This document shows positions 8,530-17,338 of a stretch of 55,848 nucleotides of DNA, piece after piece. The notes under the pieces were generated by a model, which did not search any database, was not told where the DNA came from, and saw only the letters and a program-made list of their open reading frames with translations. The number at the start of each line of letters is the position of its first letter. The stretch's first letter is position 1. Origin of the DNA: Reyranella sp. GTDB taxonomy: Bacteria > Pseudomonadota > Alphaproteobacteria > Reyranellales > Reyranellaceae. The DNA lies in assembly GCF_004296935.1 (NCBI RefSeq), contig NZ_SCVH01000071.1:1-55848 (forward strand), given 5' to 3'. The translations under genes were made by a program, and so were the position numbers.

Positions 8530-9056
8530 AGCCGCCCGGTCTCGCGCCGCCACATCCACCAGAAAGCCACGCCCACCAAGAACAGCAGAAGCGCGGCGAC
8601 CAGCAGCAGCATGGCCGATTCCTGGACCCACGCCACCGCCGGCACAGAGGCCGCGAGAAACACACCCACCGCACAGATGCGCCACACCTTCGCGTGCACC
8701 CCGGCGACGAAGGTGCCGAGGGCCAGCAGGATCAGCAGCGTGAGACTGGTGGCATTGTCGCTGTCGATGCCGCGCACCTCGGGCAGGAACATCAGCCACA
8801 TGGCCCCGACGAAGGCGAGCCAGTGCAACGCCTGGGTAACCATCAGGCGCATGTGGCCGGCGCCCGTGTCGAGGTGGCGCCAGCCCGAGATGATGCAGAT
8901 CAGCCCATAGATCGGCGCCAGCGCCATCCAATAGTAGTATGTCGTGGGCCCGCGGAAGCTGGTGAGCACGAGACCACCCACCGCGAGCGCCAGCATCGCG
9001 GCATAGGGCAGATCCCTGAGCAACCAGTGCCTGGCGTCGGGTGGAGCGTTCGTCAC
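8526..9056 (-). CDS. Multi-pass membrane protein of unknown function
   Basis: A 176-residue protein with five or six hydrophobic segments (PYAAMLALAVGGLVLTSF, WMALAPIYGLICIISG, ALHWLAFVGAMWLMFL, a Leu-rich segment, VFLAASVPAVAWV and a Leu/Val-rich C-terminal helix). I recognise no family. It starts at GTG 9056, 6 nt after a GAGGGG ribosome-binding site within the end of the M20 gene. It sits between the M20 amidohydrolase and DsbA-like genes in one operon. Confidence 0.75.
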   Translation of the reverse strand: MTNAPPDARHWLLRDLPYAAMLALAVGGLVLTSFRGPTTYYYWMALAPIYGLICIISGWRHLDTGAGHMRLMVTQALHWLAFVGAMWLMFLPEVRGIDSDNATSLTLLILLALGTFVAGVHAKVWRICAVGVFLAASVPAVAWVQESAMLLLVAALLLFLVGVAFWWMWRRETGRL

Positions 9057-9066
9057 CTCATGCCCC

Positions 9067-10248
9067 TCAGCGCGCGTCCTTCGCGAGCCTGGTCTCCACG
9101 ACGCGCGACCACAGCGTGGCTCCCAGGGTCAGGATCTCGTCGTTGAAATCATAGCTCGGATTGTGCACCTCGCAGCCGCCCTCGCCGCCGCCGTTGCCGA
9201 TATTGATGAACGCGCCCGGCACCTTCTCCAGCATGTAGGAAAAGTCCTCCGACGCCATGACGTACGGCCCCTCGCGATTCATGTTCTCGTGGCCGACGAT
9301 TCCGGCGGCGACGTCGGCGATGAACTTCACCGCGTCCTTGTCGTTGACCAGCGGCGGGAAGGCGATGCGCACGTCGGCCTTGGCGCTGCCACCCAGCGTC
9401 TTGGCGATGCCGGCGGAGATCGTCTCGATGCGCTCCTTGATCAGCGCCATGGTCTCCTTGCGGAAGGCACGGATGGTGCCGCGCAGAACCGCCTCCTGCG
9501 GGATGACGTTGTAGGCATCGCCCGAGTGCATCTGCGTCACCGAGATCACCGCCGAATCGAGCGGCGCCACGTTGCGCGACACCACGCTCTGCAGCGCCGA
9601 GATGATCTGGGTGGCGATGATCACCGGGTCGATGCCGGTCTCCGGTCGGGCGCCATGGGCGCCCTTGCCGGTGATGTGGATGTCGAACAGGCCGCCGCCC
9701 GCCATCTGCGGACCGGAGCGGATGGCGAACTTGCCGACGTCGAGCTTCGGCCGGTTGTGCATGCCGAAGATCTGTTCGCAGGGAAATTTGTCGAACAGTC
9801 CATCCTTGACCATTGCCTCGGCGCCGCCGCGGCCCTCCTCGGCCGGCTGGAAGATGAGGTGGACGGTGCCGTCGAAGTTGCGCGTCGCCGAGAGATACTT
9901 GGCGGCGCCCAGCAGCATCGTGGTGTGGCCATCGTGACCGCAGGCATGCATGCGGCCCTTGTGGGTGCTGCGATGGTCGAAGGTGTTGAGCTCGTCCATC
10001 GGCAGCGCGTCCATGTCGGCGCGGAGCCCAATGGCGCGCGGGTTGTTGCCGACCCTGATGGTGCCGACGACGCCGGTCTTGCCGATGCCGGTCGTGACCT
10101 CGAGGCCCCACTCCTTCAGCTTCTGCGCCACGATGGTGCTGGTCCGCTCCTCCTCGAAGCCCAGTTCGGGATGGGCGTGGATGTCGCGGCGGATGGCGGT
10201 CAGTTCGTGGGCGAAGGCGGCGATCTTGGGCTCGATATTCATGGGCAT
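9067..10248 (-). CDS. M20 family amidohydrolase / peptidase
   Basis: A 393-residue metallo-amidohydrolase like hippurate hydrolase or N-acetyl-L-amino-acid deacetylase. Metal-site motifs: MHACGHDGHTTMLLGAAKYL, PAEEGRGGAEAMV with the catalytic Glu pair, and a distal His in VMASEDFSYML. The dimerisation insert lies about residues 185-300. It would hydrolyse N-acyl amino acids in the cytosol. The start at 10248 shares one base with the stop of the upstream hydrolase gene (TGATG), so the two are translationally coupled. Confidence 0.93.
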   Translation of the reverse strand: MPMNIEPKIAAFAHELTAIRRDIHAHPELGFEEERTSTIVAQKLKEWGLEVTTGIGKTGVVGTIRVGNNPRAIGLRADMDALPMDELNTFDHRSTHKGRMHACGHDGHTTMLLGAAKYLSATRNFDGTVHLIFQPAEEGRGGAEAMVKDGLFDKFPCEQIFGMHNRPKLDVGKFAIRSGPQMAGGGLFDIHITGKGAHGARPETGIDPVIIATQIISALQSVVSRNVAPLDSAVISVTQMHSGDAYNVIPQEAVLRGTIRAFRKETMALIKERIETISAGIAKTLGGSAKADVRIAFPPLVNDKDAVKFIADVAAGIVGHENMNREGPYVMASEDFSYMLEKVPGAFINIGNGGGEGGCEVHNPSYDFNDEILTLGATLWSRVVETRLAKDAR

Positions 10249-11048
10249 CAGGACTCCAACAGGAAGGCAGTCATTACACGACGAAACTCCGCGCCATGCA
10301 CGTTCGGATATGCATGGCCGCCGTCCGCCAGCACATAAGCCCGTGCACCCGGGATCAGGCGAACCAGCTCCTCCGTGAAATAGAGCGGCGTTACGGTGTC
10401 GTCGCGCGCGCAAATGGCCAGGGTCGGCACCCGCACCTTCTGAAGCTCGGTGCGACGATCATGGGCGACGATGGCGGCGATGCGCGACAGCACGATTTCC
10501 GGCACCGGAATGGTCTCGGCAGCCCGGCCCTCGGCGGCGACCAGGTCAGCATCGTGGTCGCGCACCCAGGACGGCATGTTGAGGGCGAGCGCGCTCGCCT
10601 TCAGGTAGGCGGCCGGCCCCAGCTCGCGCAGCATCAGGGAGCGGACCTCGAACAGGCGGCGAAAGAAGGCGTCGGTCTTGGCCCAGGTCGAACTCAGCAC
10701 CAACCGGTCGATGCGGCCGGGATGGTCGATGGCCAGCACCTGGCCCATGGCACCGCCGGTCGAGTGGCCGCACCAATGGACCCGGTCGTAACCCAGCCCC
10801 TCGATGAGCTGCAGGGCATCGTCGGCCATCTGCTCGACACTGTAGGTGAGCCGGGACAGCGTACTGCGCGCGGTCCCGCGGTGGTCGTGCACGACCACCG
10901 TGAAAGACCGGGCGAGCTCGGCTGCGTTCGACTCCCAGAAACGGCCATCGCCGCCCAGGCCCGGCACCAGGAACAAAGGTGGGCCGCTGCCGTTCCGCTC
11001 GTAGTAGAGTTCCGCGCCATCGCGCAATTTGAAGAGTGGCATTTGCAC
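10248..11048 (-). CDS. Alpha/beta hydrolase (RutD / 3-oxoadipate enol-lactonase-like)
   Basis: A 266-residue alpha/beta hydrolase. The nucleophile elbow is CGHSTGGAMG (Ser about 97), the acid is in CARDDTVTP and the His in ADGGHAYPN. HDHRGTARS follows strand 4. It is nearest in style to RutD aminoacrylate hydrolase and enol-lactonases; the substrate is unknown. First gene of a four-gene minus-strand operon ending with the DsbA-like gene. Confidence 0.9.
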   Translation of the reverse strand: MQMPLFKLRDGAELYYERNGSGPPLFLVPGLGGDGRFWESNAAELARSFTVVVHDHRGTARSTLSRLTYSVEQMADDALQLIEGLGYDRVHWCGHSTGGAMGQVLAIDHPGRIDRLVLSSTWAKTDAFFRRLFEVRSLMLRELGPAAYLKASALALNMPSWVRDHDADLVAAEGRAAETIPVPEIVLSRIAAIVAHDRRTELQKVRVPTLAICARDDTVTPLYFTEELVRLIPGARAYVLADGGHAYPNVHGAEFRRVMTAFLLES

Positions 11049-11095
11049 GTTCCCCCGAATTCCTTAAGCTGCCGACCCAGGGAGGAAAGCGCAGG

Positions 11096-11449
11096 ATGAA
11101 GCGCCTGTCGATTGTCGCGATTGCCCTGCTGTGCGGCTGCACCGCCGAGCAGCAACCCCAGACGAGCCTGATTCCACGGCCCGCGCCGGACGATCCGACA
11201 CCACAGGGCATCGCCTATCTCTGCGACGGCCGCAAGGAAGTGTCGGTGGTCTACGCCAAGAACCGGGCCTCGGTGACGCTCGATGGCAGGACGTGGCGTC
11301 TCGAATACCAGCCGACCGACCAGGGTTTCCGCTACGTCGACACGACCAACGAATGGGCCGGCCGTGACGATCTTGCGACCTTGCGCGAGAACGGTGGCAG
11401 TGCAAAGCCGCTCGCCTTCAACTGCCGGCCGACGCGGCGCGTGGTGTAA
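11096..11449 (+). CDS. Lipoprotein with MliC-like lysozyme-inhibitor domain
   Basis: A 117-residue exported lipoprotein: signal MKRLSIVAIALLCGC with a lipobox-like Cys near residue 13-15, a short linker rich in Gln and Pro, and a C-terminal domain beginning IAYLCDGRKEVSVVY and ending LAFNCRPTRR. The two domain Cys and the strand pattern resemble the C-type lysozyme inhibitor (MliC) fold. It would sit in the periplasmic face of a membrane. ATG 11096 has GGAGGAAAG upstream. Divergent from the hydrolase operon. Confidence 0.75.
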   Translation: MKRLSIVAIALLCGCTAEQQPQTSLIPRPAPDDPTPQGIAYLCDGRKEVSVVYAKNRASVTLDGRTWRLEYQPTDQGFRYVDTTNEWAGRDDLATLRENGGSAKPLAFNCRPTRRVV

Positions 11450-11453
11450 GGCG

Positions 11454-11558
11454 TCATCTCAGCCATAACCTGATGCCGTAGCTCACCAGTGCGGTCACGC
11501 CGACGCCGGCCGCCCACAGACCCACGAACCACAGCAACTGTCGCGCCGTCGGTTTCAC
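11454..11558 (-). CDS. CydX-like / DUF2474 small subunit of bd oxidase
   Basis: A 34-residue single-helix protein, VKPTARQLLWFVGLW and then AAGVGVTALVSYGIRLWLR, starting at GTG 11558, one base after the cydB stop. Small DUF2474/CydX-type peptides at this position bind CydA and stabilise the haem pocket of bd-type quinol oxidases. The basic N-terminus, WF motif and single hydrophobic helix fit. Below the size many gene finders report, so easily missed. Confidence 0.8.
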   Translation of the reverse strand: MKPTARQLLWFVGLWAAGVGVTALVSYGIRLWLR

Positions 11559-11559
11559 G

Positions 11560-12567
11560 TCAGTGGTAGCCCTCGTGGCCGGTCTTGCCGCGGAAGACCC
11601 AGTAAGAATAGCCGGTATAGGCGAGGATGATGGGCACCATCACCAGTACACCCGGCAGCATGAACTTCAGGCTGACATCGGGCGCGGCGGCATCCCAGAT
11701 CGAAATCGCCGGTGGCACGACATAGGGATAGAGGCTGATGCCGAGGCCGGCGAGACCGAGCGTGAACAGCGCCAGTGCCATCAGGAGCGGTATGTAGTGG
11801 TGCTGCCGCTGCAAACCGAGGAAGAAGGTGGCCGAGGCGATGACGACCAGCAGCGGCACCTGGGCGGTGAACAGAACCTGCGGCCAGGCGAACCAGCGCA
11901 GCCAGTAAGCGTCGCGCAGGAACGGCGTCCAGGCGCTCACCGCGGCCATCGCGAGGATCACCACGATGCCAAGGCGAAACGCCAGCCGATAGCAGCGCTC
12001 CTGCAGCGGGCCCTCGCTCTTCATGATCAGCCACGTGGCGCCCAGCAGCGCGTAGCCGCAGACCAGGCTGACGCCGACCAGCAGGCTGAACGGCGTCAGC
12101 CAGTCGAACCAGCCGCCGGCATAGCCGCGATCGCGGATCACGATACCCTGCAGCAGGGCGCCCAGCGTGATGCCCTGTGCGAGCGTGGCGACGGTCGAGC
12201 CGACGTTGAAGGCCATGTCCCAGATGGCGCGGTGGCCGGGATCGCGCCAACGGAACTCGAAGGCGACGCCACGGAAAACGAGCGCCAGCAGCATGGCGAT
12301 GATCGGCGCGTAAAGCGCCGAAAAGATCACGCCGTAGGCAAGCGGAAAGGCCGCCAGCAGCCCGCCGCCGCCCAGCACCAGCCAGGTCTCGTTGCCATCC
12401 CACACCGGCGCGATGGAGTTCATGGCGCTGTCGCGCTCGCGGCCGGGCGGAAGCGCCGGGAACAGGATGCCGATGCCGAGATCGAAGCCGTCCATCACGA
12501 CATAGGCGAAGATCGCGAAGGCGATGACGAAGGCGAAGATGGCGGGCAGATCGAATGCAAAGGGCAT
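11560..12567 (-). CDS. cydB: Cytochrome bd / cyanide-insensitive quinol oxidase subunit II
   Basis: A 335-residue CydB/CioB protein with about nine membrane helices. It opens MPFAFDLPAIFAFVIAFAIF and has the family signatures VVMDGFDLGIGIL and SIAPVWDGNETWLVLGGG. With CydA it forms the bd-type terminal oxidase that passes quinol electrons to O2 with high oxygen affinity. Start 12567 is 2 nt after the cydA stop. The same frame stays open far upstream, but only this part has CydB features. Confidence 0.96.
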   Translation of the reverse strand: MPFAFDLPAIFAFVIAFAIFAYVVMDGFDLGIGILFPALPPGRERDSAMNSIAPVWDGNETWLVLGGGGLLAAFPLAYGVIFSALYAPIIAMLLALVFRGVAFEFRWRDPGHRAIWDMAFNVGSTVATLAQGITLGALLQGIVIRDRGYAGGWFDWLTPFSLLVGVSLVCGYALLGATWLIMKSEGPLQERCYRLAFRLGIVVILAMAAVSAWTPFLRDAYWLRWFAWPQVLFTAQVPLLVVIASATFFLGLQRQHHYIPLLMALALFTLGLAGLGISLYPYVVPPAISIWDAAAPDVSLKFMLPGVLVMVPIILAYTGYSYWVFRGKTGHEGYH

Positions 12568-12569
12568 GA

Positions 12570-14006
12570 TCAGGACTCCCGGCCGCCGGTCGCCATCGGC
12601 TCGGCCACCACGGGCCCCGGCGTGAGCCCCGCCGCACGCACCGGCTGGCCGCGGTCCGGCCCCTGCTCGCCACGGTGCGGCGGCTGACCCATCAGCTTCA
12701 GGATGTAGAAGACGCCGGCGCCGAACACGACGAAGTAGACGACGATGAAGGCCAGCAGCGAGGCCGCGACCGCCGGCGCGTCGAGCCTGGAGGCCGAGTC
12801 GACGGTGCGCAGCAGGCCATACACCGTGTAAGGCTGGCGCCCGACCTCGGTCGTCACCCAGCCGGCGATCACCGCCACGAAGCCGGCCGGCCCCATGATG
12901 AGGGCGAAGCGATGCAGCAATGGCCAGTCGTAGAGCCGGTGCCGAACGCGCGCGAGCAGGCTGAGCGCCGCCAGCGCCAGCATCAGCATCCCCATGCCGA
13001 CCATGATGCGGAAGGCCCAGAACACGATCGCCACCGGCGGCCATTCCTTGCGGTCGACCGAGTCGAGACCCTTGAGCGGCGCGTCGAGCGAGTGCTTCAG
13101 GATCAGGGACGAGGCCTTGGGGATCTCGACCGCGAAGCGCGTCACGGCCGCCGCCCGGTCGGGCCAGCCGAACAGGATCAGCGGCGCGCCGTCGGGATAG
13201 CTCTGGAAATGTCCCTCCATGGCCATGACCTTGACCGGCTGGTGTTCGAGCGTGTTCAGCCCGTGCTGGTCGCCGGCGAATATCTGCAGCGGCGCCACCA
13301 CCGTGATCATGCCCATGGCCATGGAAAACATGACCCGCGCGCCGTCGTTTGCCCCTCCCTTGTCCGACTTGGCTCGCAAGAGATGCCAGGCGCCGACCGC
13401 GCCCACCACCAGCGCGGTCGTGAGATAGGCGCCGAACACGGTGTGAACCAGCCGGTAGGGAAAGGACGGATTGAAAATCACCGCCAGCCAGTCGGCGGGC
13501 ACGAACTGGCCGCCAGCATTCATGACGAAGCCCGCCGGCGTATGCATCCAACTGTTGGCCGACAGGATCCAGAAGGCCGAGATGAAGGTGCCGACCGCGA
13601 CCGCCAGCGTGGCGACGAAATGCAGGGTGCGACCGACGCGGTTCATGCCGAACAGCATGACGCCCAGGAAGCCCGCCTCGAGGAAGAAGGCGGTCAGCAC
13701 CTCGTAGGCCATCAGCGGCCCGATGACCGGTCCCGCCTTGTCGGAAAAGGCCGCCCAGTTGGTGCCGAACTGGTAGGCCATGACGATGCCCGAGACCACG
13801 CCCATGCCGAAGGCGAGCGCAAAGATCTTCAGCCAGTACTTGAACAGGTCGAGATAGATCTGCCGGCCCGTCCACAGCCACAGACCTTCGAGCACCGCGA
13901 GATAGCTCGCGAGGCCGATCGAAAAGGACGGAAAGATGAAATGGAACGAGACCGTGAAGGCGAACTGCAGCCGGGCCAGCAGGACCGCGTCGAAGACTTC
14001 GAACAT
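12570..14006 (-). CDS. cydA: Cytochrome bd / cyanide-insensitive quinol oxidase subunit I
   Basis: A 478-residue CydA/CioA. It starts MFEVFDAVLLARLQFAFTVSFHFIFPSFSIG, includes AFGMGVVSGIVMAYQFGTNW, and has the short Q-loop form (GDQHGLNTLEHQPVK), which marks the cyanide-insensitive (CIO) subgroup. The usual GRQPW is GRQPY here. A proline/glycine-rich tail follows the last helix. ATG 14006 has GAGGTGA 6 nt upstream and is preferred over GTG 14015, which overlaps that site. No cydDC is in the window. Confidence 0.96.
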   Translation of the reverse strand: MFEVFDAVLLARLQFAFTVSFHFIFPSFSIGLASYLAVLEGLWLWTGRQIYLDLFKYWLKIFALAFGMGVVSGIVMAYQFGTNWAAFSDKAGPVIGPLMAYEVLTAFFLEAGFLGVMLFGMNRVGRTLHFVATLAVAVGTFISAFWILSANSWMHTPAGFVMNAGGQFVPADWLAVIFNPSFPYRLVHTVFGAYLTTALVVGAVGAWHLLRAKSDKGGANDGARVMFSMAMGMITVVAPLQIFAGDQHGLNTLEHQPVKVMAMEGHFQSYPDGAPLILFGWPDRAAAVTRFAVEIPKASSLILKHSLDAPLKGLDSVDRKEWPPVAIVFWAFRIMVGMGMLMLALAALSLLARVRHRLYDWPLLHRFALIMGPAGFVAVIAGWVTTEVGRQPYTVYGLLRTVDSASRLDAPAVAASLLAFIVVYFVVFGAGVFYILKLMGQPPHRGEQGPDRGQPVRAAGLTPGPVVAEPMATGGRES

Positions 14007-14036
14007 GACGATCACCTCGCGCCGGCCATTCTACTC

Positions 14037-15056
14037 CTAGCCGAAGGCGTCGAACACTTCGGCAATGGTGGCGCGGCCGAGCCCGGCCCGGAGACACGTC
14101 TCCAGCAGCACCCGCGCCTTCAGGGGATGCAACCGGCCACCCCAGATCAGGCCCGCCTTGCGTAGCGCGATCTCGGAACTGGGACCACCGTAGGTTTGTC
14201 GCAGCATCGGCCCGCCGCCGGCGCGCGGCGAGACCACCGTCGGCACGATCCCGGCGAGCCGCACGACCAGTGGCGTCGCCCTCTCCGGCACGTGGCCACC
14301 ACCCATCGCCCCCAACACCACGCCGCGATAACCCAGCTGGTCGCGATGATCGACGATCGCCTCGAGCAGGTAGCCGGGTTCGTCGAGGCCGAGCCACAGC
14401 AGGGCAACCGGCGACTCCTTGCCACCCGATGCGTCGCCAAGCCGCGCACGTGCCACGACGATCGCATCACGCACCGGCAGCGCGAGCGGCACCACGCGAT
14501 CCTCGACGAGCGCTGCGAGCGGGCCGGCCTGAGGGGCTGCAAAGGCGTTGAGCCGCGTCGGGTGAACCTTGAGCACATCGGCCGCGGCATAGACCTCGTC
14601 CAGCATCACAACCATCACACCCAGGGCCCTGGCATGTGCCCGCACCCACGGATCGCAGGCCACGCGCACGGCGGCGAGCAGGTTGCCGGGTCCATCGGGC
14701 GAGGTGAGCGCCGGGTTGCGCATCGCCGCGGTCACGATCACCGGTATGTCGCGATCGAGCAGCAAATCGAGCAGGAACGAGGTCTCCTCGAGCGTGTCGG
14801 TGCCTTGCGTCACAACGACACCATCGACCTCGAGGGCTGCAATCCTGGCCGCCAGCGCATGGATCTGGTCGAAGCCCAGCGAATGGCTGCCGACGCGCGA
14901 CACCGTCTCAGCATCGATCTCGGCCAGCGTCGCCAGGATGGGCACGGCCGCCACGAGATCGTCGGCGCCCAATCCCATCTGCATCGCGCCCGAAGCATCG
15001 GGCCGCGTCGCGATGGTGCCGCCCAACGCAAGAACTTTGATGCGCGGCCTTGTCAT
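14037..15056 (-). CDS. Asparaginase
   Basis: A 339-residue L-asparaginase-family amidohydrolase. The first catalytic Thr is in VLALGGTIATRPD, the second in GVVVTQGTDTLEETSFLLD. The C-terminal domain carries GVVLGAMGGGHVP and PTVVSPRAGGGPM. No signal peptide, so probably cytosolic; glutaminase activity is possible. The start codon overlaps the stop of the upstream secreted-protein gene by 4 nt, and cydA follows 30 bp downstream. Confidence 0.92.
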   Translation of the reverse strand: MTRPRIKVLALGGTIATRPDASGAMQMGLGADDLVAAVPILATLAEIDAETVSRVGSHSLGFDQIHALAARIAALEVDGVVVTQGTDTLEETSFLLDLLLDRDIPVIVTAAMRNPALTSPDGPGNLLAAVRVACDPWVRAHARALGVMVVMLDEVYAAADVLKVHPTRLNAFAAPQAGPLAALVEDRVVPLALPVRDAIVVARARLGDASGGKESPVALLWLGLDEPGYLLEAIVDHRDQLGYRGVVLGAMGGGHVPERATPLVVRLAGIVPTVVSPRAGGGPMLRQTYGGPSSEIALRKAGLIWGGRLHPLKARVLLETCLRAGLGRATIAEVFDAFG

Positions 15057-15577
15057 GTGAGCAACCTCAACGAGCGGAAAAAGCGTTCGGCCTCAGGCGC
15101 GCGCATGGCGTCGGCGGGCGCGAGATAGCCCAGCGAGACGAAGCGGCGGCCCTTCAGCACCACGAGCTGGCGCAGCGCGCTGCCGCCCGTGATCGGGCCG
15201 ATCGCTTCGACAGCGGGCGCACCTTGGACCTGCCGCCAATCGACCTGGGTCCATTTGTTGCCCTGGAGCCGCTGGGCGCGATCGTCGAGCACCATCTGCA
15301 GGTTGGTGCGCGGCCGCGCCACGTCGACCTCGGCCGGAAAGAGCGCCGTCTGCGCCACGAACGACAGCCGCCGATATTCGAGGCTGTAGGAGTGATAGAC
15401 GAAGGGCGTGCCGGCTGGCGTCGTCGTGTCGATCACCTTGTAAACAGGCGTACCCGGCATATCGACCAGGAAGGAATTGTCGGCGCCCGGCACCACGATC
15501 CATCCGGTCTGCGCCGATGCGTCGCCCGCAGCCATCGCCAAGGGCAGGGCGAAGAGCTGTCGCCGGAGCAGGTTCAT
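15053..15577 (-). CDS. Secreted protein of unknown function
   Basis: A 174-residue protein with an N-terminal export signal (MNLLRRQLFALPLAMAAGDASAQ, cleavage after ASA; the RR pair hints at Tat export). The mature part is beta-rich (GWIVVPGADNSFLVDMPG, FVYHSYSLEYRRLSFVAQ). I do not recognise a family. It overlaps both neighbours by 4 nt (ATGA), hydantoinase B upstream and asparaginase downstream, so all three are probably co-translated. Confidence 0.7.
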   Translation of the reverse strand: MNLLRRQLFALPLAMAAGDASAQTGWIVVPGADNSFLVDMPGTPVYKVIDTTTPAGTPFVYHSYSLEYRRLSFVAQTALFPAEVDVARPRTNLQMVLDDRAQRLQGNKWTQVDWRQVQGAPAVEAIGPITGGSALRQLVVLKGRRFVSLGYLAPADAMRAPEAERFFRSLRLLT

Positions 15578-17271
15578 TCCGCGGCGGGCCGCAGCCCGAA
15601 CTTCTCGCGCGCCTGTTCGGCGGTGTAGTAGCCGCGCGCGACATCGCGCGCGATCAGCGCCGGATCGCGCTTCGTGGGATCGCCGAAGCCGCCGCCACCC
15701 GGCGTCGACACGCGCACCACGTCGCCGACGCCCATTTCGATGTCCTGGTCCTTGGAAAGATGCGGCGGGCGGTAGGTCTTGCCGCCTTGAGTCACGGCCA
15801 CGGTGTTGACGCCCCCCGCGCCGCCCCCCAGCGCGCCCTGCGGGCCGGTCCGGCCATGATCCATCACCATGGAAACCCGCGCCTCGCCGCGCCGGAGCTT
15901 GATCGCATAGTTGATGCCGAAGCCGCCGCGGAACTCGCCGGCGCCGCCCGAGCCCTCGCGGAGCGAGAATTCCTCAAACAGGATCGGATAGAACTGCTCC
16001 AGCACCTCGACCGGCGGCATCTTGGAAATGCCTATGGTCGAACAGCCGTTGCTGAGACCATCGCCGCCCAGGAAGCCGCCATACCCGCCGCCTGTGAAGA
16101 GATACATGATGTAGCTGCGGTTGCGCTCGGGATCGAAGCCGCCGACACCGAGGTTGCCCGACGTACCGGCGGGAGCGGCGAACAGAATGTCGGGAATCGC
16201 ATGCGTGAGTGCGGCAAACACCGCCTCGGCGATGCGCTGGCTCACTTCGGCCGCACAGCCCGAGACCGGCCGCGGATACTTCGCATACAGGAAGGTGCCC
16301 TCGGGCTCGACGATCTTCAGGGGCTCGAAGGTGCCGGCATTGATCGGCACGTCGGGGAAGATGTGCTTGATGGCGAGATAGATCGCCGACTTGGTGGTGG
16401 CGATGACGCTGTTCATCGGCCCGCGGCAGGGCGGGCTCGAGCCGGTCATGTCGAAAAGCAGCTCGTCGCCCTTCTTGGTGATCTTCATCCGGATGGTGAG
16501 CGGCTCGTCAACGACGCCGTCGCTGTCGACCTGCGACGTGCCCACGTAGATGCCGTCGGGAATATCGGCGATCTTGGCTCGCATCTGGCGCTCGGCACGA
16601 TGGCGCATCTCGGCGATCGCAGCCCGCACGACATCAGCGCCGTAGCGGTTGATCAGCGCGGTCAGCCGCACCTCGCCGGTGGTGAGCGCCGCGGCCTGGG
16701 CCTTGATGTCGCCGATACGCTGGTCGGCAATGCGGATGTTGCTGAGGATGATCGACAGGATCTCATGGTCCATCTCGCCCTTCTTGAAGAACTTCACCGG
16801 CGGCAGGCGCAGGCCCTCCTGCTCGACCTCCGTGGCGCTGGCCGAAAAGCCGCCGGGCACCATGCCGCCGACGTCGGGCCAGTGGCCTGTGTTGGCGAGC
16901 CAGGCGAAAACCTCGCCCTTGTAGAAGAACGGTTTGACGAACCGCACATCCATCAGATGGGTGCCGCCGAGATAGGGGTCGTTGACGATGAAGACGTCGC
17001 CGGGCGCCACCTTTCCCGCATAGTGGCTCTTCACCCGCTCGATGACGGCGCGGGTCGAAAATTGCATGGTGCCGACGAAGACGGGCAATCCCAGTTCGCC
17101 CTGGGCAATCAGCGAGCCGTCCACGGCGTCGTAGATGCCGTCGGAACGGTCCATTCCTTCGGAGATCACCGGCGAGAACGCCGAGCGCACGAAAGCCAGG
17201 TCCATTTCGTTGCAGACCTGGATCAGGCCGTTCTGGATGACGGTCAAGGTGACGGGATCGAGGTTCGACAT
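15574..17271 (-). CDS. Hydantoinase B / oxoprolinase family subunit (orphan)
   Basis: A 565-residue HyuB-type subunit: LDPVTLTVIQNGLIQVCNEMDLAFVRSAFSP, DGIYDAVDGSLIAQGELG, VNDPYLGGTHLMDV and a glycine-rich end STPGGGGFGDP. HyuB normally works with HyuA in ATP-dependent opening of hydantoin, 5-oxoproline or related rings. No hyuA is adjacent: the upstream gene is divergent, and the downstream genes are a secreted protein and an asparaginase. A hyuA occurs 24 kb away with its own hyuB. Confidence 0.92.
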   Translation of the reverse strand: MSNLDPVTLTVIQNGLIQVCNEMDLAFVRSAFSPVISEGMDRSDGIYDAVDGSLIAQGELGLPVFVGTMQFSTRAVIERVKSHYAGKVAPGDVFIVNDPYLGGTHLMDVRFVKPFFYKGEVFAWLANTGHWPDVGGMVPGGFSASATEVEQEGLRLPPVKFFKKGEMDHEILSIILSNIRIADQRIGDIKAQAAALTTGEVRLTALINRYGADVVRAAIAEMRHRAERQMRAKIADIPDGIYVGTSQVDSDGVVDEPLTIRMKITKKGDELLFDMTGSSPPCRGPMNSVIATTKSAIYLAIKHIFPDVPINAGTFEPLKIVEPEGTFLYAKYPRPVSGCAAEVSQRIAEAVFAALTHAIPDILFAAPAGTSGNLGVGGFDPERNRSYIMYLFTGGGYGGFLGGDGLSNGCSTIGISKMPPVEVLEQFYPILFEEFSLREGSGGAGEFRGGFGINYAIKLRRGEARVSMVMDHGRTGPQGALGGGAGGVNTVAVTQGGKTYRPPHLSKDQDIEMGVGDVVRVSTPGGGGFGDPTKRDPALIARDVARGYYTAEQAREKFGLRPAAE

Positions 17272-17338
17272 GGTGAATCACTAGCACAGGCCGTGCCTTC
17301 CTGCTCTATGATCGTCGCGCCTACGGGGGAGTTCCACC

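Noticed and set aside
14007-14036. FNR box before cydA
   Set aside because: The 30-bp gap has no TTGA-N6-TCAA motif; cydA probably depends on an upstream promoter.
12675-14165. 496-codon plus-strand frame antisense to cydA
   Set aside because: Composition is rich in His, Arg and Gln as expected from the complement of membrane-protein codons; no domain.
12570-14397. Long open frame upstream of cydB in the same reading frame
   Set aside because: It is the shadow of cydA; only 11560-12567 carries CydB signatures, and cydA in another frame has all the family motifs.
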